64,000 nucleotides of DNA from Campylorhamphus procurvoides (Eukaryota; Chordata; Aves; Passeriformes; Dendrocolaptidae), in NCBI GenBank assembly GCA_013396655.1, contig WBMV01002770.1, positions 868,001 through 932,000 of the forward strand, in the 5' to 3' direction. Made by a program: the position numbers and the translations under genes. Each line of letters starts with the position of its first letter. Within the stretch, counting starts at the first letter, position 1. Below the pieces are notes generated by a model, which worked only from the letters and a program-made list of their open reading frames with translations, was not told the DNA's origin and made no database searches. Shown here one piece after another: positions 38,346-52,000 of this stretch.

Positions 38346-41300
38346 CCTAGGAATGCATGGGATAAGCACCAGGAGAGGGGAATGGGGATATGAAAGCAAG
38401 GGGAACAAAGGGATGGGATGAGAGCTTCAAAAGAATTAAAAGGGGCATCTTAATCAAAAATGGTATCATAATTCCAATATTTGGGTAACAACTCTGGGTC
38501 CTTGTCTCCTGCCAGAAGCTCTGGATGCAATCAGGATGTCCTTAGAGACTGCTCTGCATACCTAATTTTGGCCACAGGGAGCTTTATATTGATAGTGACA
38601 CATAATCAAGACATATGTGACACATCAATATGAGTAAACAAATGCATAATTCAAAAAAAAGTATTAGTATGGCTGCTTGAGCAGGTTGCATTGGAAACTG
38701 CTTAAGCCATGTCAGGTTTATGACAATGAAACAATTCTGGTTTATTCACAGATCCTACATAAATCCTTAAGGGAAAGCCATAAAAAAAGGGATGCTGCCA
38801 GCATCCTTCCACCCACACATCTATCCAGAGACCAAACTGAAACAACTGCTGGCAGAAAACAACCTGTATTGGTGATAAAGCACTGTGTTATTGAGTCTTA
38901 CTTGTCTCTAATGAGGGCACAAGGCACGAGGAAGTTTGCAGTTACATCACTTTCACTAAATTAACTCTGTTACATATTGAAGTGGGGAGTAATTACGAGT
39001 GCAAAAATTAAAAACACAGCTAAAGTTTTAGCACTTATTAGTGGTGCACTCATCAACTACAAAGAATGGCAAGGTAGAATTGTTTGAAGTTTTACAGATA
39101 ATTTTTTTTGGCAAGAAATCACTGAAAATTAAAACCAAACAAACAAAGGGAAAGAAACGGTAACTAACTTCAAGAATAAGAAATAACAAAACATTTGCAA
39201 TCTCTGGAAGCATCTGCAAGTAGGAAACATCATTCTATAGACACATCATCATTTCAGCTAAAGTGCTAAAGTCAGAGTCTACTGAATTCTTTTGAAAACA
39301 CTTCCTTGTGGCAGCCACCAACAGGAAGGATCAAAGAGTCAGGAAAAAGGGAAGCAGAGGAAAGCACAGGGAGCCACATCTTTCTGATACCTTCACTCCA
39401 CCCCATAATAATAGCAATAATAACAGTGTGATCTAGAAATGGTAACAGTGTGATGAAACACCAGTGGATCTTCACTTCTTGTGGATCACAGCCCCACAAG
39501 CCTAATTAGGATCCCACATTTCCTGGGGCAGTGAAATGGCTTCAGTTGTTGGGAGGAAGCAACAGGCTTTAATAGAACAATGAGAAACAAAGTCCAGAAA
39601 ATAATAATGGTGCCCTTAAGTGACAGAAAGTGATTTGCCCGAAAAAATTAACCAGTGAAGAGGCAGGGAAAGAAACTGATCGAAGAAAAAGTTTTAGGAC
39701 ACACCAAAGTCCCAGGGCGTGATTTTCTGTTGTGTTTTTCAATTCCAGCTTAACCAAGGGAGTTGTGCTGCCATCAACCAGTCAGGAGTCTGGCCCACAC
39801 TTCAGAGCAATTATATTATTAATATGCTGACACCTCATGCATATTAAAATGTCATAAAATATTGACTTAGATATGCAAGGTCTTATTGTCAATTATAATT
39901 AACTCAAAAATTTTCTAATGACTAGCAGTAACAATAACAACAATAAGCAGTCTGATTGAGGACAAGATGTCTGGAATATTTTGGGGGGTTTATTTTAAAT
40001 GATTTCATTACTGAAGTAAAATAATTTACAGCTCAAATGAAATCCCTCCCTTACAAAACCTCTGAATGCTTTAATAAAAATCATTATTAAAGCAGAATTT
40101 ATTATGGAAGTCTTTAAATGTCATTACTTTTTGAGCTCATATTCCTTTCTGAAACTGATTTTCTTAACGGTGCAATTTAATTACTCTCATGTTATCTTCA
40201 CAGAAATGGAAATGCTGGATATGGATCAGGTTCTAGAAGTGTAGCATCAAACCTTTCTCACTTGCAGTAAATGAAAAGATCTCCCTACACATGAGTATGC
40301 ACCTTGCAAAATAAATCCCCTCCTCTGTTCTTCAGCCAGGAAACAGTGTCATCCTTTGCCATCCAGCCCCTTTACTAGAAGCTCAAAGTATGCCACTCGG
40401 AGCAGAGTCTTTATTCTAGACAGAAATATGCTTAAAGAAGGTTGTCTAAAGTTACATGCAGTTACAAACCTCTCCTCTGACCTGCTCTCACACTTCAGAA
40501 ACCGGGGCAGATTACAGGTAGTCCCATTCCACTCAGAACTGGTGAATTCAGCTTATCAAGCAAGGCGAACAGCACCCAGCATTTCTAAGATTAATCTTTT
40601 TTCCTTTAGAACTTCTAATTCAAATGTTCAAAGTGCAGATGGCCACTTGGTAGTGGTTCAGGGCACAGGTGCACTCACTTTGTTAATATAATATGTGGAT
40701 TGGCAGCTTAGCCATGATCCCAGATTTCCTCCAAGTAACTCAACAAACACCATGCATTAATTAGTCACACCCATTGCCACCAACACCCTTGTATTCCTTA
40801 CATGAATCCTTCTGGTTTGTGCCCCAGAAACCCTTCTTTCTTTCCAAAGCACCACCTAGTACCCTCACCTTTTGTGTTTTAAATTTTGAGCAGTGTTCTA
40901 AGGCCAGTTTGTCATCATGAAATGAGTATTTGCAAGTCTAGAACTGGGATGTCAAGCCTGGCTTTATAATGCCTGGAAACAGAAAGAAATTTTATCCTGT
41001 TCATGCAAATCTCTCTCTGTTTCCTCACCATAATGATGTTTATTACCTTCTCAGAGTTCCTTTTTTTGCACTGAATTACTCAGCTGCTTTATTCTCAGCT
41101 ACTTTTCATGCTTGCCTCTGCAGTCAGGGGTATCTAACTTCTCCTCAGCATCCCATACCTGAATTTTAATGCTCAGTCTGAAATACTGCGGTCATTTTAT
41201 ACAGAGATCATTTTGTGAGTAACACTCCATTCCCATTCTGTTTTCTCATTATATGACCACTCCCATGCTATTAGCCATGTGGATCACCTCTCCTGCTGTT

Positions 41301-42531
41301 CTTGTCCTGGGAAAAACTCTAATTGGAGAATTTGTGTTATGCTTGAACACACTTTTACAGCTGAGAACTGCAAACTGGTCTGACACGATGCACCAGCCCT
41401 CCAGTGCCCAATGGCAAACACCTGGTGACCCATTAGGAGCTCTGGAGCTCTGTGTAAGCCTGTAGTCATGTGCAAATGAATAAAAACTACCTTAGTAAAT
41501 TGTGCATTTCAGGGTGAAAATGATGGATTACCTAGTTTGAGTTCCACTAAGCCAGAGCAAAAAGGGTCAAGCAGAAAAGGTTAATATTCCTGAGCTTCTC
41601 CTGTTTAAACCTCCGTAAAGGCTTATTTCCTTCTCTTCCTCAAACTTACTGAAATGTACTCGGCCCTGAATTAGAGATAATTATATGATGTACCAAAGGA
41701 ACTCCCTAAAATGGTAGTTATTGCTAATAATGCCTATAGTAATTTTTACAATAAAAGGCTAAATAAAATTTAATAAATGAAAGCATGAGCAAAGGTACTC
41801 ATGGCATTAAAAAACACATTGTATCTGAAAGATTATTCTGAAGAACAGTTATGTCTCTCTTCCTTTTTAATTAGTGTCCTTGTATTTTTTTTAAAGGAAT
41901 ACACAATATAGATAACTTCAGTAGAGCTGGGTGATGATTCAATTATTGTATTTATATTCTTGCTAAACCATAAAGAGTCTTTCTGGCTTTATGCCCTTTC
42001 CCATTAGGTGACAAAATTGCCTCATACTTCTTCATTTCTAAAGAATGCCATTGGTATGGGTAATTACCTCTGTCAGACAGAGCCCACAGCTTTGTCCTTG
42101 AGACTCCTCTGCCCTGTGCCTGGAAAATATTTATTGTGGTCAACTCGCCATTTACATTTCAAACCTTGTCTGGATTTTCATCTAACACCTTGACCAATTA
42201 TTCAGGGGAATTTCTCCTAGCTGGGGCAGTTCTGCCATGCCCTGGGCAGGGGCTGAGCCTGCCACAGGGGTGCTGCTTGCTTGGCACCTGAACCTCATAC
42301 CAAGAATTGCTTGATGAAGCAGTCAATCACAGTAAAATAACAGCTCTGTGACTGCAGTGCCTGCAGAAGAAGGGAAACAGGAATTCCATTAAAAGCCTTC
42401 ATTCAGAGGATTGAAACGTGGCTGAAAGCATGGCTCTAGGTTAAGGGAGATATCCTCTCCCAGGCAGTGCTGCATGGCTTTGGAATTCCCCAGGGACTGC
42501 TCTGCTGTCTGTGAGTGATGCAGAGGGTGAG

Positions 42532-42756
42532 AATCACAGAATCATGGAATGGTTTGGGTTGGAAGGGACCTCAAAGATCATTTCCTTCCCTCTGCCAGGG
42601 ACACCTTCCACCAGCCCAGGGTGCTCCAAGCCCCGTCCAACCTGGCCTTGGACACTTCCAGGGATCCAGGGGCAGCCCCAGCTTCTCTGGGCACCCTGTG
42701 CCAGGGCCTGCCCACCCTCTGAGGAAAGAATTTCTTCCTAACATCTAATCTAAGAG
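42532..42756 (-). mobile_element. CR1 LINE 3' end, minus strand
   Basis: Textbook antisense CR1 3' end: AATCACAGAATCATGGAATG, GTTTGGGTTGGAAGGGACCT, GGACACCTTCCACCAGCCCA, CCAACCTGGCCTTGGACACT and TTTCTTCCTAACATCTAATC. It lies in the 18 kb CDH8 intron in gene orientation. It shows close similarity, in reverse, to 1541-1913. Confidence 0.95.
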
Positions 42757-45528
42757 GGAGAAGTTTTAGAAGAGGCTTCTTGCAGCCTGACACAACAGAG
42801 CAAAGGCATCCACACTTCATCCCTGTATTTCCCAGTATGTCTGAAAAGGCTTGAGTCTAAAGTCACTATAAAAGAACCTGTCTGTGCTTGGATACACTCC
42901 CAGGAGTATCTCAAAGAGGGTGTCTGACAGTCCACCTGAAGGCAGGCTCAGGAATCCAGTGCTGCAGTCATCACACACCCAGGAGCAAAGCACAGACCTT
43001 GAGCAGCTCACTCAGTGTTAGGCCAGGCAAAGGCAAGCTTGGGGACTTTAAAGGGTTCATCTTCCTGTTATTTCTTGGTGTGTTTGTCACAAATCTGAGG
43101 CTGTCACTGGGAATATGTTCAGAAGTTTTTAATTGTTGCAATCTATGGTTTCATGCAATGAAGCTCTACTAGGTAAAACCCATATTCTTTGGAAGAGGAT
43201 TACTTCACCTTTTAAAAAGAGAATTTCACAGAAGCATTGCTAATAGTGAAGGCATTACGGTGTTCTTTTTGTTTCCAAAGAATTCACTGGGATCCTGTAC
43301 CTCGAGCAGTTCTGAGCTACAGTTTGGGAGGGATGAGTATGCAAACATCAGCATATCCATATTAAAATGGGAGGAATTTTATACAGTGAAATTATGTTGC
43401 TAAAACCTTTCTTGCCTAAATTAAACCAGCTTATCCCAGAGAAGTCTTTGCTTTGGTTTCAGACTAGATCACTTCTCCATTTATCCCTGCTGTTGTTGTA
43501 GCAATTAACCAGCAATGGCTGAAGTGCAGGGCCTTTCCTTAGTGTTAACAGTGAGTGTGCTAGACAAGTATCTGTTGTTACAGCCCACAGAAGATGGAAA
43601 TGGAAATCCACAGAGCTGGAGGCTTAAAGAAGATAGAGTTTAATTATTATATGCCTTATACATGTCTGGCAATCTGATCGCTTGAACGATCAGGGATTCT
43701 GAACTCCATTCAGAATCTGTGTGAACTGTAGCAAAAATGTTCTAATAAATAAGTCATGGCTATTTGATTTTTCTCTTCCTAGCTGCCTAACATTGACAAC
43801 ACATACCGTGGTAAGCACTGCAAAACCTGTGCAAGAAGCTGGGAGAATGCTGAGGAGGTTAACCCAGCCTGAACCCTGCTCTGCCTCACTGCCCAGCAAA
43901 ATTGCCAGCCAGTTAATGCAAACAACACAAGCACGTCACTGTGAGCAGCAGTTACAGCTGTAATTGTGATCCACACAACTAAAAATGTATTTGTGTGTTG
44001 GGAAGAATGGGATCACGCCTGACTGTTAGGAGCCTGGCTTCCCTAGATTTTGCTGAATGGTAGAAAATTCATTTCAAACAAGTACCAAAGAACCAAAGAT
44101 GTGATGAGCCTTTGTACACACAAAAAAAAATGCACCAAAGGAAATGCCTGTAAGTTAATCATTCATTCTTACTGCACTGCAATTCAGGCCCTGAAAAAAT
44201 ACTTGCCTATGCCCAGAGATCTGTCCTGTTCTGGGTACAGCTCCACGGAGCTCAAACATATGAGCAGCACAATCAACCCTGACTTGTAAAGCAAGACCAT
44301 CCACCCCTGATCTCTCAAGCATTTAGATAAAATAAACCTCCCAACCTTGGCAAGCAACTTTGAGCTCACAGAAGTCTCAGCTAAACCACAAACCACTGAG
44401 AAATCTCATTAGTCCAATATTTAAAGCCCAGAGTCAGTGACAGAAAACAAAGACCAACCTTTGTACCCACAGACCAGAAAGGTACATTCTCAGCAAGTCA
44501 TTTTGCCAGTGAACTGCTTCCTCTAGCCTGTAATCACCTGGATGTTCCTGCTCCTGTCCGTTCTCCAGAGTAAATTTGGATGAATGGCAATGTAAAAAGA
44601 AAATTTAAGAATCAATTCACAGGTTCAATAACTTTCAATTTTGCCCTTGGCATGAGTGTCAATATGTGTATTTCTTCTGTGCACCCTAAGCCTGTATTTC
44701 AGAGGGATCTTCCAAAGATGTCAAAATTCTTTCTAATATTATCTTCTCTAAAAAATCCATGTGACAGAATTCATCAACACAGAGGAGACACCACATGATC
44801 AGAGAGCAAAAAAGCTGAACAGCAAAGAAGCAAAACTTAATCTGATAATATAAGAAAGAAATGTAAGAAACAATACAAAAAAAACATGCAAAAAACTGGC
44901 ATATTTAAGAGTAGACAGGTTTAAGTGTAGCAGTTGAGAGGCTCAAAGCAGCAGAAGGAATTTAATGGAAAATATATAACTAAATGTCTATAACAAACCC
45001 ACCACCTAAATATCACCTGTATCCCCTAAATATCACCTGCACCATGTTAATCCCACTCAGTACAAGCATTTTTCACACGTGGCTCTTTGCATTGTTTCAT
45101 CTTTAGTAACCACCAAAAGAGTCAGGTGGATGAAATGCTTGAAGAATTAGCTCTCGTGGGCATGCAACTGTTCAGGAAACTTCCCAGTGTGACCATGCAG
45201 GAGCCACTCTGGCAGTCACACTGCCCACCCCAGACTGGCACTGCTGGGACTGCAGTCCCCTCCCAGCAGCTCCAGTGACCCAGCAGGTCCCACCTGGCTC
45301 CCCACACCCCCCACTCCCAGTCAGCCCAGGTTTGCTCACCAGTTCTACCCCAGTTTCCCACGGCAGAGCCTCAGATTCTCAGTCCATGAAGCCATTTCTT
45401 CAGGGTGCAGTAACACCCACAGCCTGAGCTGGTGCCTCCAAGGAGGACCCTCAACAAAGGACACCCTGGGCTTTTATCCCCTCACAATCTGAGCACAGGA
45501 AAGTCTGGAGTCCTTGGCTCTTGTCATG

Positions 45529-45609
45529 TCCCTCACCTGGCTGTGTCCATGGGTGTCTCTCACCTGGCCGTGTCTCTGGGTGTCCCTCACCTGGCTGTGC
45601 CACAGGTCC
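45529..45609. repeat. Minisatellite, 27-bp unit, three copies
   Basis: Three units of 27 bases starting at 45529, 45556 and 45583, each TCCCTCACCTGGCTGTGTC-like followed by a GGGTG ending; the third is diverged at its end. It causes the repeated SLTWL/VSHLAV patterns in overlapping open frames, which are not genes. Confidence 0.9.
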
Positions 45610-47119
45610 CCATGTCTTTCCTCATGCCAAGGGTTGGCAGGTCAGAGCCTTTTGTGTCAGACCCCCACCCAGAGCTCAGCCTGGAGCTGCCCCTGAGCCA
45701 CCTGCACCAGGTGTGCTTCTCAGCACAACCACAATGCAACTGGGATTTAAAGAACCCACACAAAGCTCTGGGCCACTTGTTGATGTATTTTGGGAAGAGG
45801 AACGTAAAGGCAATGCGAAAATCAGGCTAATATCTGAGGCAGAGTCACTCAAGGCAGCTCTTCCTCAGTCTGTCTGAAAACAAAGGCTGCAGAAAAAACT
45901 AGAAAGTCCTTCACAGGGGATGGAAGAGTCTCCCAATAATGGGAAAATAAAGGAGGGAAACAGCACCATCCAAAATGTCTCACTTTGCACAGGTCTCTGA
46001 ATCCAGTGGTAATACTATTTGTCACCAAGAGCATGAATTTGTTCTGAACAAGAACTGGCCAGGCACTTTTCTTTGAATAGGAAAAGAAAATGCCCTTCTT
46101 CCAATAAATAAATAAAAACCCCAAACTGGCCTTTTGCCTGTCCAGTACACATAGAAAAGAGTCACATTCCCCACTGGCTCATGCTTTTCTGTTTCTCCTC
46201 CTAGTTCTGCTAGACACGAAAGGATGAAGTTCACATTTTGGGGTCAGTCAGATTAAAAATAATGTTTAAAATTATCCACACACATTTTAAATCTGACCAT
46301 TTTTAAAAAGCTCAGCCAGCCTGAACCTGAGGATCTTCATCCCCAATTCAAGAGAAAATGCAGGAGCAGTTGTGCTCCAGGGAGCCAGACAAGTCCTGCC
46401 TTGGAAGATTCCTGCCTGAGACAGTGGCTGAGGGATGACACCAAGATACTTAGTCATGATGACAGCAGGAAACTGCCAAAAATTACCTGTGCTCAGAGCA
46501 CAGCTGTAGCTGCAGGTAACTTGCCAGCATGAAGTTCTGAAACAGTGAGTTATGGCTCAGCAAAATTTGGTGTTTATCTGGGAAAGTGTTGCTAAATCAG
46601 GGTATATTTAGGATCTACCATGGGAATCAAGAATTAAAAACCAGTGTCATGGCTTATGATTGGCAAGCAAGTTCAGTGGCAGTGAAATGGTCTGGTCAGA
46701 GAGAGAGGAGAGCCTTGAACCAGCCCTGGGAAGGGACAATGCTCCTGTGTGAACAATGCCAGCAGATTTATTGTTATGGGAGAGATCAGCAGTCCATTAA
46801 TAGGACTGTCAGTGAAATGACACACTTTGTATTTGCATTTGCTACTTGTGTCTGTCTCCAACAGATTTCTGTTATTTTACAACAGAGATTTTGCTTATTA
46901 CTGTCTTGGAAAAAAAAAATCTAAAAATGCCCATTTTACCCTGCTTGACAGTTCTAGGAACAAATTTAATTTCTGCATGAGGAGCTTAAAAATAACTTCA
47001 CTTAAATAAGCAAAAATAGTAGCCGATGAAATTAAGCCCTTGTTTTATGTAAATGTCAAATAATTATATTAGAAATGCAAAAATAAGCCATCAGCAGGAA
47101 CACAAATGCTTAGAACAAG

Positions 47120-47245
47120 ATTGGCATTATTATTTTCATAGCCAGTCTGATAAGAGGCAATTTTACAATAGCAAAGCTGCTGAGGCTCCCATGAAGCCTA
47201 ATGGCGAGGCTAATTCCTTCCAAAAGTCTGGAGTATAATTATGAT
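47120..47245. other. Candidate conserved non-coding element in the 18 kb intron
   Basis: Complex sequence with GATAAGAGGCAATTTTACAA, AGCCTAATGGCGAGGCTAAT and GTATAATTATGATTTAA: a GATA site, TAAT homeodomain cores and a short imperfect inverted pair (AGCCTAATGG/GAGGCTAAT). No transposon or coding potential is seen. Low confidence without alignment. Confidence 0.2.
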
Positions 47246-48889
47246 TTAAAAACCTGAGGATGTAACAGGCAGACTTCATTCTCATGTAGCTCAGTAAGGC
47301 ACACTTCTGGTAACACGCACATTTAAGGGAGATATAAAAATTAATTGGAGGAATGTCTTGCGAAATTATTCTTTTGATCTTCTTCTTTTTTGACTTTTTG
47401 GAGGAAACACAATGTAAAATTGCCTCACTTTATATCTTACTATTCCAGTGTCTGAAAACTTTGGATCACAAACTAATCATTCTGCTTTCCATGGCATTGG
47501 TAAACCTCATGATCTGAGACAATTGGTATGGGATTTTTTATATATTTCTCCTTTACAAACACTGAAATTTTTAATTGGTTAGATATTAAACTGGGAAAAT
47601 ATGCCTTATGAAACCAGACCTCCCTTTCTTTCCTCACGTCCTTTGGTTCCCTGTGTTGGCTTGGCTTTCCTGCAGGCAGAAAGTATTCCTGCTAATTTAT
47701 CAAAGCAGTGTTTGCCTGCGAGAGGTAACAGGAATTAACAGGGCACTGTTAGCACTACTGGCAATGAAATACATTAATTACTGAAGTGGCCTGTAGCAAT
47801 ACAGGTTACAAAGGGTGTCAGTGCAGAGCTTAGTTTAAACCCAGACCTCCCTTCCTAATCATATGTGCCCTTTGGGTCATATATCAGGGGTTCCTAAAAG
47901 GTTTGGTTTAGAAATAAAGGTACCACTGAAAAAAATATTAGACAACAAAAAAGGGCCAAGTAAGCATAATTTATCCCCTGATTTAATCTGTTGATACCTA
48001 TAGGCTCATAAAACAGCATTAAACATTCTGTATCAAAATAATATCCTCCCCAAAAGATACTGGGGGGAAAAGCAAACGTTCCCATCAGCCTGTTTTGCAG
48101 GTGATGATGAGGCTGTGCAGATGTGGATCCTCCCAGTGATGCCCCAGGGCTCGTGGTTGGGGTCAGGAGATGACATGGGAGGAGACATGGACACTCCCAA
48201 CCTGCAATGTGCCTCTGTCACATGCACACACCAGAACACAGGGCTAACATTAATAATGAATTCCACTGTCAGATGGGATCCTGTCAGCAGCGCTTGCAGT
48301 TCCAAATTAACGAAGAATTGCCCTTGATTAAGCAGTCTAACCCCTATTGCCCCATGGCTGCCCAGGACTCAGGTGTGCAGAGCCCTCTCTGTGGGTCTCA
48401 ACAACCCAGGTTCTTGTGTCTTGCTGTGTATGAGGAAACTAATCCATAGGTATCCACCGGCACCACTTTCATGCAACATTACCCTCTTCTTAATCATTTA
48501 TGGCACTGAAACATAATAGCACTCAGCCTTAAGAACCTCTGGGTGGGGCCCACAATTTATTCTACAAGGGCAAGCCTTCAATTTTTATTCTCTTTATGTC
48601 ACTAATTATAAGGTTTGAGCTTTTTAAATAATTTTTTAACATTTACCCTATATACCCTATACATAAGTACTCATCCATCTCTTCAGAATCTACACTATCA
48701 TATTGACTGAAGAAAAAAAAATACAGAAGGAATGGAACTTGCACAGAAAGCAAGTTTTCTTTCAAAAATCCTTAATTTTAAACACCCAATACATTTAGTT
48801 CTCCTGAATTATATGGTTTCCAGTGCACGTGCTGCTATAATTAATCCTGAACCCACCAGAACCAAGAGCCAGAGCACACAAATACTTAC

Positions 48890-49026
48890 TAGTTTCAGTA
48901 GCTACAATGGTTATGTTGTGCCACATGCTCGTCTCTCTGTCCAGTGGTGTTGCCAAAGTTATTTTCCCATCTTCTGCATTAATGTTGAACTGCCTCTCAA
49001 GGTCCGTGTGCCGATCAATGGAAAAC
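48890..49026 (-). CDS. CDH8: CDH8 coding exon, middle of EC4 (137 bp)
   Basis: The acceptor is TGTCTGTTTTGTAG before GTTTTCCATT; the donor is GAAACTA|GTAAGT, close to the ideal intron start. One base completes the arginine codon from the previous exon, followed by 45 codons and one base of the next codon. It encodes FSIDRHTDLERQFNIN, then EDGKITLATPLDRETS with the EC4 calcium motif LDRE, and WHNITIVATET, which carries an N-glycosylation sequon (NIT). The 137 bp length is the type II standard. RHTDLERQFNIN separates CDH8 from CDH11 (DLDRFFTIN). Another AG lies in ATTACAG about 20 bases upstream of the acceptor; the downstream site is favoured because it keeps the frame and family length. Confidence 0.96.
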
Positions 49027-52000
49027 CTACAAAACAGACATCCCTGTAATCTACTTAATGAAGTTGGTGTAATCCATACAGACACAAGACAATTTAGGGA
49101 GCCCTCTGAGAGCTACAGTTTCATAGCCAAATGGATGGAGGAGCTCAATAGCATAATAATTCATAAGACAAAATGACAAACTGAGACTAAAAAAACACTT
49201 AATAATTATTGCCCGAGGAGTAATTAGCTGTATACCCAGTGTGAAGGTCATAAAATGCCCTCAGGTTCACTGGGTAAGATCTTTGAAAAACGGTGCTGAT
49301 CAAGAGTTAATTACACAATCCATCACATTTATTAGACAGTTTCTATGGTATTCCACAGTAAGCGATGATAATTTCAACAGCAACGCATTAAGCACTCAAA
49401 AATGGTGGGCTTCCTGGTTATCCTAACCCAAAAGCTGACTAATATTATTTTACTGATATATTTCAGATTAATGAAGCATGAACAATTCCCCAAGCACATT
49501 TAGTGGGTTCTGGTTCAAGCAGTTCCACGGGCAGAATGCAGCGAGTGAATCACCATCCTCCTCTAAACCCTTGTGAATGCTGAAGGGCTGATTGTTTTAT
49601 GGATTGACATCCCTGCTCTTCAGCAAAACAAGCTGACTCTGACAGGTAGGCACAGTTTGCAAATGGGGCTGGCCAGGGAAATGATGCAGCCCAAACACAG
49701 GCAGCTTGACAAGGCTGCATTGGCCCGCCGGGGCACTAAGCAGGAGGATGATTTAAAGCTCCCAACTGCATCTCCAGGAAAGCTTTTATGTTTGTTCACT
49801 TTCCCAGAGTTATTTTATTAATGAATTATTCGCAAAAGGGAAACTAAATCACAAAACTGAGCCTTCAGTTTCTTGACAGGAGAGGTAGGGAATGAGAGAG
49901 TTTAGTGAAAAACTATTGATACGGTTCAAGAAAAATTGACTTCAAGGGGTTTAACTGAATCCTGATTGTGGATTTATATAAAAGCCTTTCAAGCCTTTGT
50001 GTCTGTGTATTACAGAACCTAACAGCGTGCACTGACAGTTTTTACATCTGTTCTGCATTGTATCAAGGCATAATAGAGGGAGTTAGGATATGGTATCAGG
50101 CTGGATTACATTATAGAGTGGTCAGAAAAGTGACTCAAGACTGTCAGTTTCTCATCACATTTCTGCTTTTTCCAAGTACGCTGTTCAAATTCACTGATAA
50201 AAGAACAAGAGCATATTTTGCTACAGTGACAATGGCACAGTTATCTAAAAATCAGCTATTCCATTCTGGCTTATGCTTTATCATAAGCAATTTCCAACAA
50301 AAATTCTGATTTGGCGGTTCCTTTATATGCTACAATAAATATATTCTGATGAACTCAGACTCATTCCAGCCTAACACAATTGATTTTAATAGACAGAGCA
50401 TTAGGATCTGATTTCAAAGCTTAGGATTATTGTGTTCATCTTCTTTTTTATATGTCAGTGTCAGATATTTTCGTATTCAGAATGAAAGTTACGTTGCAAT
50501 TACATCGCCTTTGCAATGCATTCTGTAAGACAGTGCTCACTTTCAAAAACTTAGTTCTAAATGATGAAAATATATCAGGTTTAAATGTTTAAAGACTGTA
50601 TTGCTACAGATCAAGGCCGGTATGACCACCCTGGTAAAGTCCTTCACAACTCAAGAGTGAAAGCCCCAGTTTAACCAGGAAATGGGATTTGTGGGGTATT
50701 TACTTGTTCTGGGTTTAAACTCTGAGAAGAACTGGTTTCACTCAGTTAAAAATGACTAGTTTGGTAAGAAGACTACCAGAAAAGTATGAAGTAAAATCCC
50801 AAGTATCTGTGCCTAAAGCTTGGTGTGTACATCTATATTTGGGCATTTAAGCAAACTGATTTTCCAGTGAGCTCCACATACTCAGTGCTCAGTGGTTTAA
50901 TGGGAATTGCACTAAACTCAGCAATTCTGAAAAGCAGGTCACTTGTGTGGCAGAATAAAGCTGTAGGTGCCTAACTTCAGGCAATCACTTTGGAAAGTGG
51001 ATCTTAACCTTATTTTGATGTCTCCCTAGTTCCAATTAAAGTATCAGAAGTAAAATTCTGGTCCTAGTGAAGTTAGTAAAAAATACCTTATAGCCCTTCA
51101 CAGGGTTTAGATTTCACTCAAGAAAACACAGGACAGGCAGCAATCAACTTTTTTTTTAGAAGTCATCATTTAAAACTATCTTTCAATTCTTGATTTTTAT
51201 ATAATGATGCTGAGAGAACTCTATTGATGTGAAACATTTATGAATTTTTTACAATCCACAAACAAAATAAATTGTGAAATGCTTGTATGCCATTTAATGT
51301 TTAGTTGACCTGGGCTTGATATAAATTCCACTGAGTTAAGATACAGTTTTTTTCTAAGGATCAATCCCTCTTTCAAAGTCCATTCACAGTCTTTCTGCTG
51401 GTACAGGTTTTGAAGTTGTGAAACAGGGAGTGACTCGTTTCTGAGTTTATTATACTGCATTTCATCTCATCCCAACAGTATTTATTCATGACACAATCCC
51501 AGCATTCAAAAGGAAACATTTTTAACATGTTACGTGTCTTTACAAGACAACAGAGAGGTAAAACCCTCTCCTGGTTTTATTTGATAAGTATTTGGTGCAA
51601 AATCAAAAAATTAAATCTGCAGTGTCATAAACCTGAGAAAACCAATAGTTCATTTGCAGCTTCCTTTTCATGATAATGGTATCGTAACTCTTCTTAATGG
51701 GAATGCATTGTCAGATCCATAAAACATACATAAACCATATATTTCTCTAAAAATGAGCAAAGAATACCTTGGGAAATAATATCTCTTGAAATTGCCATAA
51801 ACCCAGCATAGGTTATTGGGAAGTTTGGGTTAGTTTATGAGTCTGCTATGGCAATTACAGGAACAACCCCACAGTGGTTTAGCAGAAGACTTGAAATGAT
51901 TCTCGGTCCTGCTCCTGCACTGTTGCTGGTATGACTCGATTTGATCTGCTCTTTATTTGTACCCATGTAAATGCGAGTAAGAATCCATTTTTTGCTGCTC

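Larger units (their letters stand above)
30807..48889 (-). other. CDH8: CDH8 intron, 18,083 bp
   Basis: Large intron in the EC4 coding part, starting GTAAGT and ending CCCCAG on the minus strand. It contains a long plus-strand CR1 copy (37288-38345), a minus-strand CR1 3' end (42532-42756), a 23-bp minisatellite (32586-32677), a 27-bp minisatellite (45529-45609) and a 60-bp tandem duplication (36205-36323). The remainder is A+T-rich sequence. I recognise no nested gene. The stretch 31000-31260, just upstream of the next exon, is a candidate conserved element. Confidence 0.85.

Noticed and set aside
37568..38393. Three overlapping long open frames on both strands
   Set aside because: They are the same CR1 sequence as at 26259-26875, read in several frames; no intact reverse transcriptase or endonuclease is present.
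45122..45877. Group of open frames in a G+C-rich stretch, 45.1-45.9 kb
   Set aside because: The repetitive peptide patterns come from the 27-bp minisatellite; no protein family is recognisable and no start or splice context supports a gene.
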